A stretch of 64,000 bases of DNA from Isoetes taiwanensis (GCA_021234155.1 JAJEKV010000026.1:17102283-17166282), one strand, 5' to 3'. Shown: positions 10,372-23,044, counted from the first letter of the stretch. Program-made: numbers and translations. The notes: a model not told the origin generated them from the sequence alone.

Positions 10372-11205
10372 TTGAATTGGCCATTCATGAATAGCTCCAA
10401 CATGCCACCTACGATGCACCACATGATTCACCAAGGTCATGTAAAGGCTCAAGCATGCCAAGGTAGCTCAAATATGCCACCTAGGCTCCAACATGCCAAG
10501 GTGGCTCAAACATGCCACGTAAGCTCCAACATGCCACCTACGATGCACCACATGATTCACCACATGATTCACCAAATGCACCTCATGATTCACCACATGC
10601 ACCATTTGCATCACCAAACATGTTGGTCAATGAAAGTCAAACATGTAACAAAGGTCATGTAAAGGCTCAAGCATGCCAAGGTGGCTCAAATATGCCACCT
10701 AGGCTCCAACATGCCAAGGTGGCTCAAACATGCCACGTGAAGCTCCAACATGCCACCCACGATGCACCACATGATTCACCACATGATTCACCAAATGCAC
10801 CTCATGATTCACCACATGCACCATTTGCATCACCAAACATGTTGGTCAATGAAAGTCAAACATGTAACAAAGGTCATGTAAAGGCTCAAGCATGCCAAGG
10901 TGGCTCAAATATGCCACCTAGGGCTCCAACATGCCAAGGTGGCTCAAACATGCCACATAAGCTCCAACATGCCACCTACGATGCACCACATGATTCACCA
11001 CATGATTCACCAAATACACCTCATGATTCACCACATGCACCATTTGCATCACCAAACATGTTGGTCAATGAAAGTCAAACATGCCACGTAAGCTCCAACA
11101 TGCCACCTACGATTCACCACATGATTCACCACATGGTTCACCAAATGCACCACATGATTCACCACATGCACCATTTGCATCACCACATCTATCACGACAT
11201 GTAAC
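10372..11205 (+). repeat. ~219-bp satellite array, about 3.5 units
   Basis: The unit start CATGCCACGT or a close variant falls at 10511, 10729 and 10949 (periods 218 and 220), with a truncated unit from 11080. Each unit is built from the shorter words CACATGATTCACCA, CCAACATGCCA and CATGTTGGTCAATG. All forward frames lack stops across the array, so the 230-codon open frame at 10512-11204 is a by-product of repetition. Confidence 0.9.
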
Positions 11206-13379
11206 ACCACATTGTCATGAATCTTTGAATACATCAATTTCTTCCGAGATTTGAACTCCACCGTAGTGTTGCTCGTCACCCGAAAAGTCTATTGTATACA
11301 ATAGTATACAACAATGTACATTAGAGTGTCAATGAAAGAATAGGTTACAAGAATAACCTCTTTGGTTACAATAATACAAACATGTGATTACAAGTAAAGA
11401 TCTATTGATCTGTCAACCTCAGCTTCATTACTACAAAGAATCGTGGCTTCACAACATCAATCATCATTCTCGGCGTGTCCAACAAAAGAACTAGAAATTG
11501 GTACACCCCGCAACAAACATATCATGCCTCACATTGGATGAGTAATACCTTCAAATTCTACGAACTCACCTTGCATTGGGATAGTATGTCCAAGTCTCGC
11601 ATATCGCAGCCCACAACTTTCTTTACTAAGACACATATAGCAGACCACACGACCAAAGAATCGACCGAGTGGGGAACTTGTAATTTTCTTGTGGCGCAGC
11701 TTTATGGTGCTTGGGAATTTTGTGTTTGCATCCTCAACAAAACTCCGCACAGTGCTCTGAGCCCTTTGTGCATTTCTAGGTCACAAAATGGTACACACCG
11801 GGCCGACATTTAACCGGCCGACCTCCAAGACCTACAATGACATACACCGGCCCGCCTTCCGATAACATGCCGGTAATGGTACATTCCGAAATTGCAAGTT
11901 GAGGGTGCAAATGCTTGTCCTTTGAAGCAAGCTCGCTCGATAGTAATGTGTAAATGAGCGGATCCATGAAATGGAACCTCTGTTCCATGTCATGCTTGAT
12001 GCGAATTGGTGCATACACCGCCAAAGTCCAAGGTCCGTAAAACAAGATGATTTAAGAAACAAATGTAAGACTTCAAATCTGAGTTGTTTATATTAAATTA
12101 CTAACCTCATGAAGAAATGGACTATCCCGTCACTGAACCAATCCCTACTTTTCTCCAATATTCTGATTGCCTCTTGATCAAGCACAAGAGGCTCCTCGCT
12201 GTCCTTTAAAACACTTCAAGTGGCAAGTGTTCTGGCCTCGATGTGCCTAACACCGGAGACCTCGTACGGTGGTGTAAATTCACATTCAAAGAAATGGAAG
12301 ATCATTGAAAACCTTGAGGAACATTGAAATAGCCAAGAAATGAACAATTGAAGTAAAACTTTGTTTATATTAAAAAGTCAAGAGAGGTTACATCATATAC
12401 ACAATAATACTATTTCTAGGCTTTAGTTCTATGTTTTTCATCATATTAATACAAATTTGACTCTCGTCAAAAACATATTCAAAGATTTTGTTGCTTTCGA
12501 CATAACTTTGCACATTCCCCGCCTTCAAAGAACCCCCCTCAAGCCAAACCTTTAGATCATTCATGAGGAAATTGCCATCTACTCGTCCGGGCTCCACCGT
12601 TGTTTGACAGATCATGGTGTTTGGCGATTGAGGTACCCTTTGTATCTATGTCATCAATGAGAAGCACGTTCTCTTTGTGAAACCTGAAATTGGTCAGACC
12701 TTTTTCGTGTGCTTCAAAAAATTGGCTTTTTACCGTTAAATAAATTTGTGTTGGTACAAAGGATCCCGACTCCATATGAACTTGAATTTGTCCTTGTGTT
12801 TCATCAATGCTCCCTTAACTATGACTCTCAAGTTTTGAGCCCCAGTTGGACCAAAGTGCTATATGAAAATTCTCGACCGCACCAATCTATGAACTCGCCC
12901 CAGCCTGGTCTAGTTACTACCCACTTGGTTCCGTTAAGTGTGATCAACTTAACATCATCTTCTTTGGCGTAGGGTATGGACTCACTCTTGTCATAGCTTC
13001 TACCCGAACTCCATTGTAGTAAAAACAAGCGTGATTGGGCTTAACCTTGTAGTCTTCTCATGGACAGAGTTGGTGCGTGGTCGGAAACTTCGCTTCAAAG
13101 ATTTCTTGGTGCATGGCTGGAAACTTCGCCCAAAGATCTATTCGCGGCAGGATGGAAAATTCGCTTGAATGTCTTGGAGGTGTCTTTTGCTTGGAATTCT
13201 CGCTTTGCTTTTTCTCCCGAGACACTTCCACCGCAAAAATTTAACAGATTCGGTAACTATATGGGTCAAATTAAAAGAAGACGGCACAAAAGGTTGGAAG
13301 TTACCTTGTGACTTACATTCACTAAAACGATTTGTTCGGATCATAACCCGATGCATCTCAGCCGATTTGCGATTGGTGT

Positions 13380-13612
13380 GGAGCATGACTTAATGCATCC
13401 GTTGATCTCGGCAGATTCTTGTCCGTTGGAGCACCCTCTTTTGGAGCTTGACTTGATGCACCTACCGATTTGTTGACATCTACCGATTTGTCCGACTTCC
13501 CGTAACCCGATGCATCTACCGATTTGTCCGACCATCGATTTGTCCGGACTTCCCCAGAACCTGATTTGTTGACATCTACCGATTTGTCCGACTTTCTATC
13601 TCGTGTCTAATG
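13380..13612. repeat. short irregular CTACCGATTTGTCCGAC repeats
   Basis: The word CTACCGATTTGT with CCGAC or TGACAT recurs about five times, interspersed with CCCGATGCATC. This is a minisatellite-like patch within the broken coding region. Confidence 0.6.
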
Positions 13613-13939
13613 CTTTCAAGGGGTGCGAGTGTCTTGTCCCCCTAACTGACCACATTGTACATCTATATCTACAAAGTAGGGATGAAGAAGTAAGCTACAT
13701 ATCCCAATTGCATCAAACAAGACTTGGTTACCTTTGAGGGTAGAAAATAATTCCCTTTTGGTGTGCTAGATGGACTCACATAGTCATTGCCACCAAGATG
13801 AACAAGCTTAGACCCCGAATTAGTAAACGGCACCATGCTCGCAAAACCCGAATTGAATCACAATTGATTGTAACTATGCTTTGGTTTTTTAACTAAGTTC
13901 CGGACTTTTTACTCTCTTTTCGATGTTCCTGTTTTTATA

Positions 13940-14140
13940 TATCTAAAGTGTCCCCTAAAATGAGCGAAATGATCTCATCCCGGGGGCACTTTAGATACAC
14001 AAAACAGGAGAGAAGCAAAAGAGACTAAGCCAGCCAGGATCTTGTTTTATGTCGGCCTTACTCCCCTTTCGAAGCTCTGCTTGAGGTATCTAATTCGCCA
14101 CCGAGTGAGCTGATGTCATCCTAGGGGGCAAATTAGATAC
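13940..14140. repeat. two homologous hairpins with compensatory arm changes
   Basis: Hairpin 1 pairs TATCTAAAGTGTCCCC (13940-13955) with GGGGGCACTTTAGATA (13982-13997). Hairpin 2 pairs GTATCTAATTCGCC (14086-14099) with GGCAAATTAGATAC (14127-14140). Both are preceded by a CTTTTCGA- or CCTTTCGA-type word and followed by a GGAG..AGACTAAGCC-type word, so they are duplicates. Changes in one arm are mostly matched in the other. Confidence 0.65.
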
Positions 14141-14989
14141 GATAAACAAAAACGAAGGAGACTAAGCCGGGCTTACTCTCTTTTCGAAGCTACCTATAAG
14201 TGCTCACCGTAAGTGCCTCAAGAGCTTGAAGTTGCTTTTGATCCTCCCTACCACACACCTAAGGCTTGTACCCATGCCGTAGAAAATTCATGACAGCAAT
14301 TCTCAATGCAACAAAGGATTACAAATCCTCGCAAAGTGAACGCAAATTTGTCAATGAGAATACAATTATACTAAGCACTTCAGAATTTTGTTATGAAGTA
14401 CCTCAAGAGGTCGAAAGCGCACATGGAAGATGGTATTGGTGACCGCATTCAAAGAATCAAAGTTGGTAGTGGTTTCCCCATCCACCGGAGGATCTTGCCA
14501 CAGAATGTAATGGACAGCCACTACCATAATCTTCAAATTTTATCAAGGTCCGAAGTAGTGGATCCAAGACAAATAAAGGAAGATGGTCCTTGCAAGACGT
14601 AAACCTCTAACCTTGGTTCCAAAGACTTTCAATGTCAAGCTGGTTCCGCTTCCCCGGCCGACAGCCAGATTAAGCTCCCTCGATTTTTGTCCGCTCAAGT
14701 TACGGTAATAGTTCCTTCACCAAAGCCCTCAGATCTTGGCATATAGCCCTATCATACCGCCCCGCACGACTTGGGTTTATCCTTAATCATTCCTTCCCAT
14801 TTTTTAAATCTTTATTCATCTTCTGGCCTGAACTCAAGTTGTCGAACCTTCATTTGTAGCACCTGCGGGCTTTGATCACAAGTTTGCAACCTTGCCTTAC
14901 ACCAATCACTTCACGATCTTGTAGAGTTGATCCATTCTCCCAAAGGTCCTGTTGAATTCATCGGAAAGTAATCCAAGGTTAGTACCACA

Positions 14990-15490
14990 TGACACAACAG
15001 GCACCACTTTACACACCACAAATTCCATCATGACAAACTTTGCACCACAAATGGCGTCATATTCACCACATGTGGTGTGTCATGTGGCACCAAACCGGTG
15101 CCACATGCCACACCACATATGGCATCACAATGCACCCAAGGCACCACATATGGCAATCCATTACTTCGCACCACAAATGGCGTCAAAGACACCACATATG
15201 GTGCAAAATGTGGATCCATAGTGGTGCCACATTAGACACCACATGTGGCACCACAATGCACAGAAGGCACCACATCCGGCATGCATCCACCACCCCATAT
15301 GTGGCAGATAGCATGGTGCAATATTTAGCGCAGCAGTTGGCACCACATATGGCAGACAATCCACCATTCACAAGTATCACCATATCTAACATCACATATG
15401 ACACTAAGTATAGAAACATATGGAAGCCAATTCACTATTCAGATAAGGTACCACGTTTGGTACTATATGTGACACTACATATGCTACAAA
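14990..15490. repeat. CACCACATATGGC array with palindromes
   Basis: CACCACA(T/G)(A/G)TGGC words recur on both strands every 20-40 bp. They include a perfect 14-bp palindrome CACCACATGTGGTG (15064-15077) and an 11-bp stem, CATGTGGCACC (15081-15091) with GGTGCCACATG (15097-15107), around a 5-nt loop. Open frames here (15028-15510) are repeat artefacts. Confidence 0.8.
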
Positions 15491-15506
15491 CTACATTATT
15501 AACATA

Positions 15507-15534
15507 CTAGTAATGGTGCCCAGCGTTGCTGGGC
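15507..15534 (-). mobile_element. Helitron 3' terminus (element extends rightward)
   Basis: Read on the minus strand, a perfect 7-bp hairpin, GCCCAGC and GCTGGGC around a 3-nt loop (15518-15534), is followed 7 nt later by CTAG and then a T. Helitrons end in a short GC-rich hairpin plus CTRR and insert between A and T. Similar ends occur at 30.66, 30.77 and 46.17 kb. The 5' end was not located. Confidence 0.65.
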
Positions 15535-17050
15535 AATTGTTTGAAACGTGTAAGGTTGTTTATAGTGACCCTCACTTGAGAACCTATAAGTTCGGATTAT
15601 GCTTCACATTTGCTTTCAATTGTGTGGTAGCCCTCCCTTTTAATGCATGAGCAAGAGCTTGAGGCTAGAGTTGTTTTTTCCCCTTAAGGTGTTGAAGATA
15701 TAAACACTCACTGGCATGTAAAGCTATACAACCCAAAAAGACTAAATTAAGTCAAGAAAATTGAAAATCCAAACCTAAAATGGCCAATGCAAAATCACAT
15801 CAATGCTAAGGAAAACAGTGCGGATTTTCTAATGGTAAATTAGACCTCTTGGTATGGTAGAATTAAAAACAAATGGTAAGGTAGAACTATTAGTATGGTA
15901 GAATTAGAAGCAATGCAATGTCCATAAAGAGCAATTTGTGTGATTGTTAAGTTGTTTACAATGTAATGCTTTAGCCAGGCTTGCTCAATTAGTATTGTTT
16001 ATAATGTAATGCTTTAGCCAGGCATTATTTTAGCCACTCAACTTTAAATATTTTTTTGCTTTATGCCACATATTGTCCAATTTTTGATAATTGCATCAGT
16101 TTGTGGCTCTATTTCTGGGGCATTAAGCAAGGGCATGTACTATATAGCATATAAAGGCAACAAGCATTCCGTTTCAAGCTAGTTCTTTTACCACATTAAA
16201 GTTTAGGTGTAACCAACAAAAAACATCCGTGACAGATGTGCATGCCCTATAAAGCATGTACAACACATGTTCATGTTCGGTTTGAGGCTAGTCCTTTTAC
16301 TACTTTGAAATTTAGGTACATCCAACTAAAAACATTCAGTGATGTGATAGTTCGTCATGAGTTTGCACATATATGAGCAACATAAGAATGAAATAGTGCA
16401 ATCCGTGTTACCTGTAAGTAAGTTGTGTTTTTTTTTAATGAAAAGAGTCTGATATATTGCCCGGATGGTAGCAATGCCTAGAGGGTTTAAAATTCATTTT
16501 CATGCTACACAATGCATGTAATATATTTGGTAAAAGAACTCCCAAGAATACCATTGCCGTATGATTGATTTGAGCTGGAGAGAACTTGCATCAGCAAGCA
16601 ACGCAGACCAAACTAAAGACATAGAATATGTCTGGCAAAAAACCTCCTAAGAATGCCAATCAACAAACAATTATTGATGGAAAGGCATGGTAGATGTGGC
16701 CCCATCCACAACATGATAAGCTTTGCCATATTTAGAACCACCAACTCTCAAAATTCACGATAGCCAATTAAATTCTCCTCTACGTTTATATTATGCAGCA
16801 TTTCACCTTACCAAACAGGAATCACTTTGTATAGATTATTTTTATTTATAGGGGACAATACCCCGGATTGAGTACAACAGAATAGTAATCCATTTCGAAA
16901 CAGCTCATCTGTATATTTCCTACATCCACAGTTCTTTGTTTCACTTGTACGGCCATTTAAACTTCAATAAAAACAGGCTAGATTTGTCACATTTGTGCTT
17001 ACAAATGGGACTTAGATCATACTTCCAGCAGTTCTAATGTCCAAAATTAG
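15535..17050. other. no gene seen; possible Helitron interior
   Basis: AT-rich DNA with locally repeated phrases (AATGCTTTAGCCAGGC at about 15966 and 16008; ACATCC..GTGAC phrases near 16220 and 16335). It would be the interior of the Helitron ending at 15507 if that call is right. No Rep/helicase motif is visible. Confidence 0.35.
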
Positions 17051-17053
17051 ATA

Positions 17054-18170
17054 TTAAAGTTCTAATCTTGCGCCTTCTTTAAATAGAACTTGACTGGAAG
17101 GCATGAGATCAAGCCAATTCAGCATTCCATATTGTGATGCCGCTTGTAATTGTTGTCCATCTACAGTATTATTTCTGTTATGACACATACCTATTGGGCA
17201 GATGCAACTAACTGCAGCATCCGATATAGTTGTAGCAACTGCAAAAATTGGCATCGCGGCAGATGCATTCAAGATGGGGCATAATATCATATGGGCATCT
17301 TGCATTGAAAGTAGGGCAAAACCTGTTCGAATATATGCAATCACTTTGTTCCTACAGAAAGCAACCATTCTTTTCCCATAAAGATCTACTCGTTGCATCC
17401 TCCGCATGGGTGGACAATATGGCTAAAGAATTTAATATTAACAGATTCTCTTCAAGACGATGCGAAGACATGCTAACAAACCATAGCACAACAATGACTG
17501 CAGGCAAAATCTGCAAGCCATGACAAACATATAGATTGCAAATACTGCATAATTTTACCTCCTTAAAGAGAGCCATAAAATCAAGCCAAATCGCATGCTC
17601 CCTTTTGTATAAATTAATCACATGTCCAAGTAGCAATGATGAGTCTAATAGATGTAGAGATGCCCAAACCTTCTTTGGAAGATGAATCAGCAAAGTCTTG
17701 AATAATTGAAAGAGTTTTTGTAAGGCGTTTTGTTTGTATGATCCGCACTTGCCCCATAACACATAATCTGAAACTTGCATGCAGCCTCTTCTGCTTTCTT
17801 AATGTAGACATGAGTTATACTTTGCTCCTTTTCCACCCTTTGCAAAATACCCCGGTTGCCACGCATACCTCAATTCCAAAGTATCCACCAAACTCGCCCA
17901 TGTGCTAACTTTAGCATTACGTTTACTGAGAAGGCTCTTTTAGTCCGTTTTACGCACAAGAAAACATGAGTTAAAATTATGAGAGAGGTGGCTTAAATGA
18001 ACACTACAGAGTACAGACAAAGAAAAAAATTATGCAACAGACATTGAATGTACTAAGAAAATACGGTCATTTGGGTTCATGAAGCAAATGAAGTCTCACC
18101 AGATCTGCTCCATCTGTGATGGCAAATGCCGCCATTGCTTCAAGCTCCAGCCTAGATTATGCCGAAGTCA
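17054..18170 (-). pseudogene. unrecognised minus-strand gene remnant with exon-like pieces
   Basis: Pieces with coding character run leftward. One is around 18160-18100 (E-L-E-A-M-A-A-F-A-I-T-D-G-A-D-L before a GT). Another is around 17870-17770 (M-R-G-N-R-G-I-L-Q-R-V-E-K-E-Q, then Y-I-K-K-A-E-E-A-A-C-K-F-Q). Then come 17780-17352 with a hydrophobic run I-L-P-A-V-I-V-V-L-W-F-V, and 17407-17054. They change frame without clean splice sites, so I treat the locus as decayed. A membrane-associated product is possible. The family is not recognised. Confidence 0.3.
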
Positions 18171-18557
18171 TGCCCAAGTGGCCCTTTTAGATGCACTCAG
18201 TCTAAGGACCTGCATGTAATAATAATTAGCTGCGATGCAACACACCTGCATCAGAGATGTAAAAAAATGCTGGCTACGGCTACCTGAAGTGACATGCAAA
18301 CAACTTACATGTCAAAGAAAATCCGCATTCTCGAATCAAAACCCTTTTCTCGCTTCAAAGATGAACCCCTTTTCGCATGCAAGGGCATCAAATAGCTCCC
18401 CGAGCAAACTCGTACTACCATCCATGCCCGAACATAAACCGACCGTAAGTTTCAAGAATCTAATACAAAATTCTGATTGCTACTTTAAATCTTCATTGAA
18501 CCACCTATGCAAACGCCAAAATCATCCTTAGAAAGTAGGCTCTCCTTGTTTGTGAGC

Positions 18558-18770
18558 TTATAAAAACGACTTTGCACAGAGGCCCATTGTGTCACGGATC
18601 GAAAAACCATTTAGAGAAACCAAGTCGGCGCTCAAACTAACTGGGCTTTGGATGGAACTGATGTACTTGGAACTGATGTTCGGCCAGCAAACAGGAGGAG
18701 CAAGATCTGACTCTGCAAGAATAGGGCAAATCGATGCCCTCTGATAGAGCTCGGAAAAATTGAACTCCAC
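18558..18770 (-). other. open frame of 70 codons, unrecognised
   Basis: The frame starts M-E-F-N-F-S-E-L-Y-Q-R-A and is Ser-rich. It lies upstream of the remnant at 17.05-18.17 kb in the same orientation and could be its first exon, but I found no splice path that joins them. Confidence 0.2.
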
Positions 18771-19103
18771 CTTTTTGGATGACGGGAAAGCAAGGCCCTG
18801 TTTTTTTTTAACACGACCGTAGGATTTGCAGCTCTAGATCTAAGCCGTTGGATCTAGGGCTGGGTCCAACACTTACTGAATAACATTATAATATAGGATA
18901 ATTGGCACCATATGACTGTCCTGTAACACATTTGGAGCTACATACCACTGTGAACTGAAATTATCCACCACAACTCGAAACTAGCAGCACAAATTTCCTA
19001 CACATAACTTACAACACACCCAAATGAAGAAGTAAGTGGTGTACCTGATTATTCAAGCTTGCTAGACCTTGCTGGAAAATAACAGTTCCAATATTAAATT
19101 GCA

Positions 19104-19704
19104 TCATATGGTGGTTTCAGAAGAAGAGGGTTGAAAAGTACCTATTTTTTCAGTGATTTTCCCCGAGATTCTTCTTACAGCTTGAGGAGGCTTGAATTGT
19201 GGCCTAGTCATTTCAAGAGAGGAAGCATCATCTGTGGCAGGTTGCTCTGCTTCCTCACTATTTGAAATGATTGCATGCTTCCTCTTACGTTGGGACGGAG
19301 AGGCTTCAGACCCTTTTTCTCTTAACTGTTGCCAGAAACTCAACCAATTTATTTCTTTTCCTTTTGTGTGAAGGTAATACGCAACAGCCATAGTCTGTGA
19401 GGCCATGCCTCCCCAGGCACACTTCCTGCCTGTGATTTTTTTGTAAAGGCACATATATTCATTATACCTCTCCTTGCTCATATTCTTCAACCTGCATGAT
19501 GAAACAAAACAATATTCTAAACAACAGAGAATCATGGGCATCCCCGAATCTAGAATGCAACCCACACCAAGTGGATTTTCCTAATACTTTCGGTCCCCAA
19601 AACGGACTCGATTTCTTCTTGTGTGGCGTAATGCTTTTCTTGCCCGTACATTTCCTTGTAGGTGTATCCCGTGGCATTCAAGTCCCAGATGATCGAGCCA
19701 TTTC
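19104..19704 (-). pseudogene. unrecognised two-part coding remnant with basic C-terminus
   Basis: One frame (about 19690-19556) reads I-W-D-L-N-A-T-G-Y-T-Y-K-E-M-Y-G then E-E-I-E-S-V-L-G. After a possible intron, a second frame (19500-19104) reads M-S-K-E-R-Y-N-E-Y-M-C-L-Y-K-K-I-T-G-R-K, W-L-S-F-W-Q-Q-L-R-E-K and a nuclear-localisation-like Q-R-K-R-K-H. The AG at 19497 could be the acceptor. It is probably a repeat-borne gene or a gag-like protein. I do not know the family. Confidence 0.3.
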
Positions 19705-19727
19705 CTGATCGATCTTCTTGCCAGAAA

Positions 19728-19861
19728 TCAGAAATGGTCTTGCCGGATTAAGGGAGCGTGATCAGAGTTTTTGAGGGAAAATGAAAATTCAAAATCAGAA
19801 ATGGTCTTGCCGGATTAAGGGAGCGTGATCAGAGTTTTTGAGGGAAAATGATCGTGTACGT
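19728..19861 (+). repeat. 67-bp tandem duplication
   Basis: About 57 nt starting TCAGAAATGGTCTTGCCGGA is repeated without change at a 67-bp period, which implies a recent event. Confidence 0.9.
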
Positions 19862-20149
19862 TGCTGAATAAGCCTGAATAAGACTGAAAGGACAAAATTT
19901 TGAATAAGTAATCATGTGTATTTTTGAAAAAATAACTCCCTCTCCCACTACAAATTCGGTAGTTCCCACCACACTTAGCACCCAAAAATGTGGTGCTAAA
20001 ATGCACGTTTTTGTTCCACTACAACATGCTTTCACCCATTGACTAAGGTTGTGAGCATAAAGAAGACTTTCTAATGATCCTATTGCAACAAATTTCATTT
20101 ATGTTTTAGGTGTTTTGGGTAAGTTATGGTTGTTTAAAATCTGACCACT

Positions 20150-20430
20150 CACACAGTGCGCGAGAGGCTCGAGCTAAATTTTAGCTAAGAACCTGGGCGC
20201 ACTTTGTGAATGGTGGGTTCCTGTTTGGGGTCCTAGATGACTCCAAAAGTTTGGTATGAAGATAGAATCTTGCTTATCTCATGGAAACAAGCTAGGATAT
20301 GCCCTTAATTTCTTGTTTTGGACCTGTCTAGGTATGGATCTGTGGTCAAACACTCACACAGTGTGCGAGAGGGCTGATCTAAATTTTAGGTAAGGCCTTT
20401 GACACACTCTGTGAGTGGTGGGGCTCTATT
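20150..20430 (+). repeat. two direct copies of a ~75-bp segment
   Basis: Both copies contain CACTCACACAGTG, GCGAGAG, CTAAATTTTAG and then a TGTGA(A/G)TGGTGGG end. They are roughly 190 bp apart and diverged. Each copy also holds an inverted CACACAGTG against CACT(T/C)TGTGA. Confidence 0.65.
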
Positions 20431-20585
20431 TGGTCACTTTTTGTCCAAATCAATCAAAACTAATTACATATGCCATTATTATGACTACATCAAGGACATT
20501 ATTACAGCTCACAGCTTAAATCAAACAACTTCTATATTACAAAAAAAAACTTTATTTACATGATTTAGCAGTCTTCTTTCTTGAT

Positions 20586-21138
20586 GGTTAGGTTCCTTCA
20601 TTAGGGCTTGTGATCTCAGAATCTATAAGGCCTCTAAGGCTAATCTAACATACTAATCCAGCTTATTGCCGGACTGGAAGTCGGCATTGCACAACATAAT
20701 AGCCATTCACCTGATCCTTGGCTTGCTCCAGCTCCTCGAAAAGCGTCCATGCTCCTGTTCGGGCTAAAGACGACTGAATCCGGAAGGTCTGTTGTGCAAA
20801 ACCGGTTTGGCGGCGTCTGGCAATGCGGAATGGCTCTAGCACTTGGCCAGAATGGCTCTTGGAAGCTGGAATGCAAAAAGGAAAAAGGTTAGGGTTTCCC
20901 TTTGTCTCCTTTTACATGAACTTTTGAGGGTTAATTAGGGCCAAAAGGTCATGTAGGGCTTTGCCACGTGGCAAAAAGGGGTTATATGCACATGTTAGAG
21001 ACATGTACAATATAAGAAGTTGGCCCCAAGGGTGCAACCCTTTACGGTCTCCCAGTACATGTCGTCAAGGCGACATGTATGAGTGATGTGGCAGTATGAT
21101 ATACATATTCATACCGCTTATTATGCTGGAACGTTACA
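20586..21138 (-). mobile_element. truncated Gypsy-type LTR (5' part)
   Basis: This matches 51622-52153 along its length (shared words include ATCTCAGAATCTATAAGGCC, CTTGCTCCAGCTCCTCG and GTGCAACCCTTTACG). It ends on the right at TGTAACG, read on the minus strand, corresponding to the TGTGACG end of the better LTR. The remaining ~900 bp of the LTR is missing on the left. Confidence 0.75.
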
Positions 21139-23044
21139 AAAACATTCTATAGAAATAGTCATGCATGTGGTCAGCTGATATAACAAGCAAATATGCATCA
21201 CTTATTCCTATTCATTGAGAAGGTGATGTTTGCATTGCAAATCTTTATTTATGCGCCTCAGCTCTGAGATATAGTTTTCTAGCTGGTACGTACTCTGGAT
21301 TTAAGAAACAATGTACATGAATTGATGCCAGTTACTAATCTCAAGATATGATGGCTCTCCCTTTTGGAACTTTTGAACATAGAGCCTTTTCTAGCTGCTC
21401 CGCTATGCCTTTACCCTGAACCTCGTTATCTGCCACCAGTATTCAACTACTGGCTAAAGACAGGCTCTTAGGTATTAGGGAACCACTTGAGGAATATTAT
21501 ACCTACTACAAGTAGACATAAATTAGAAGCTGAATGATGGATATAATAGCTCAAATAGCATATTCTTTATGCCTCACAACTTCCTGACACATAAGCAGAA
21601 TATTCATTTTCTTATCTAAAGACTTCCATTAACCCTTTTAGCCTTTCTCTTGCCTCTCCATGAGTTTATAATATTCCAGAATTTTGATGCACATAAACTC
21701 TCAGAAACAAGTTATAACAATACTAGATCTCTTCCACAGAGTATAGCCCTTTTACCTTGTGCTAGATACGAACTTTTTTGGGGTTCTGGATGGAGACATA
21801 AAGTACTTATCCCTAGAAGTTTCTAGGATTCCAACCACCATAGATTTGGTGAATCCTGCAAACAGAAACAAGGTGCCGCGCACGAGGGGTTGCCTTCTGG
21901 TGGCCTGAAAATATGTTTTCATGGTTTCTGTAGAGAGTATGTTAGGTTTCATCATTCCATGGTTTTCTTGTTTTGTGTTGTAGAACTTAGTAGATAGTGT
22001 ACTTTGCATTGGTTGTATGGTGCTGTGAAGAAGCATGTTGTGTGCGTGTCATCTTTGGAGATATCGCACATGAGGGGTAGGAGTGCTTAGAATGAGGAAA
22101 TTATTAATGCATTTGAGAAAAGAATTCAGTTAGCTAGGATTAACAAGGTGCTGCGCACAGAGGGTTGCCCTCTGGTGGCCTGAGTGTGTGTTTGCTTGTT
22201 TTTCTTTTTTTGTTGTTGTTTTTATCTTCTAAAACATCCACAACAGTTTTAAGACTTAGATATGGCAGCTTTAGGAATCATAGCCATATATGAGCATTGA
22301 TGCAGGGGGTGCGGTGCAGTTTCTATATTTTAAGTTTGGACTGATGGATAGCCAAGACCAAGACTGCTAATCTAGAATTTCATTAATATGGTGTAAGAAT
22401 GGTATCAATATGATATGATGTAAGAGTGCTTGAGCCATAACTTATTGTCCAGATGTGTTGTTGGATTCCTATAGCTTAAGTTTGAGATGTAATCACTTGC
22501 ACAATCTCTAGCCTATAATTAGAGGGAATGATGCAATACCCTTGCAAATAAAATTTCTAAGCATGTTGAAATAGAACATGGCCACCTTACTTAGTGACTA
22601 TATATGGAGATTTTTACCGTGATATATAAAAGGTTGTGCATGGGGAGTTCGTTAATGGGTCTATATATAATGTTCATAATCAATCTTATAAGCTTAAATG
22701 AACATAGAGTATGTATAAGAGCTATAGTACAATATGGATGTTCAACCAAACTAGGATCGTAACATCTGATTTTGGAGAGAGGACGTGGAAAAAGAATCAT
22801 GACACTATAGACACCAAATTCATGAATCGAACGTCGTGTAATCGCGCCTCTAACATTGACAAGGCATATAAGACTGTTGACATAAAGCTTGGATTACTAA
22901 AAGTTTGTTCTAATTCTTGTAACAATCACATTCCATATGAAAGAGCCGTTTGATTCTTAGGGGAAAAAACAAAAAAAACACCAGTAGAGCAGGCACCAAG
23001 AATACTAAAAAAAGTCAAGTTATCTAGTTGCACACCATCTACCT
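21139..23044. other. no gene seen; one dispersed GC-rich repeat pair
   Basis: A ~45-bp word containing AAGGTGC, GCGCAC, GGGTTGCC and CTCTGGTGGCCTGA occurs at about 21868-21906 and 22147-22184. An open frame at 21752-22036 (-) spans the first copy and lacks any recognisable domain. Confidence 0.4.

Larger units (their letters stand above)
11206..14390 (-). pseudogene. unrecognised broken coding remnants
   Basis: Minus-strand open pieces at 12828-13028, 12557-12775, 12388-12615 and 11776-12045 are collinear, switch frame between one another and have protein-like composition (T-K-W-V-V-T-R-P-G-W, then V-L-L-I-D-D-I-D-T-K-G-T, then T-I-T-G-M-L-S-E-G-G-P-V-Y-V-I-V-G-L). I read them as one decayed gene, probably from a transposon, with several frameshifts. 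I cannot name the family. A plus-strand frame at 11475-11813 covers the same DNA and is likely a shadow. Confidence 0.3.

Noticed and set aside
10512-11204. 230-codon open frame
   Set aside because: Entirely within the 219-bp satellite, and other forward frames are also open.
15028-15510. Open frames of 63-156 codons over the CACCACATATGG array
   Set aside because: Present on both strands and produced by the short repeat.
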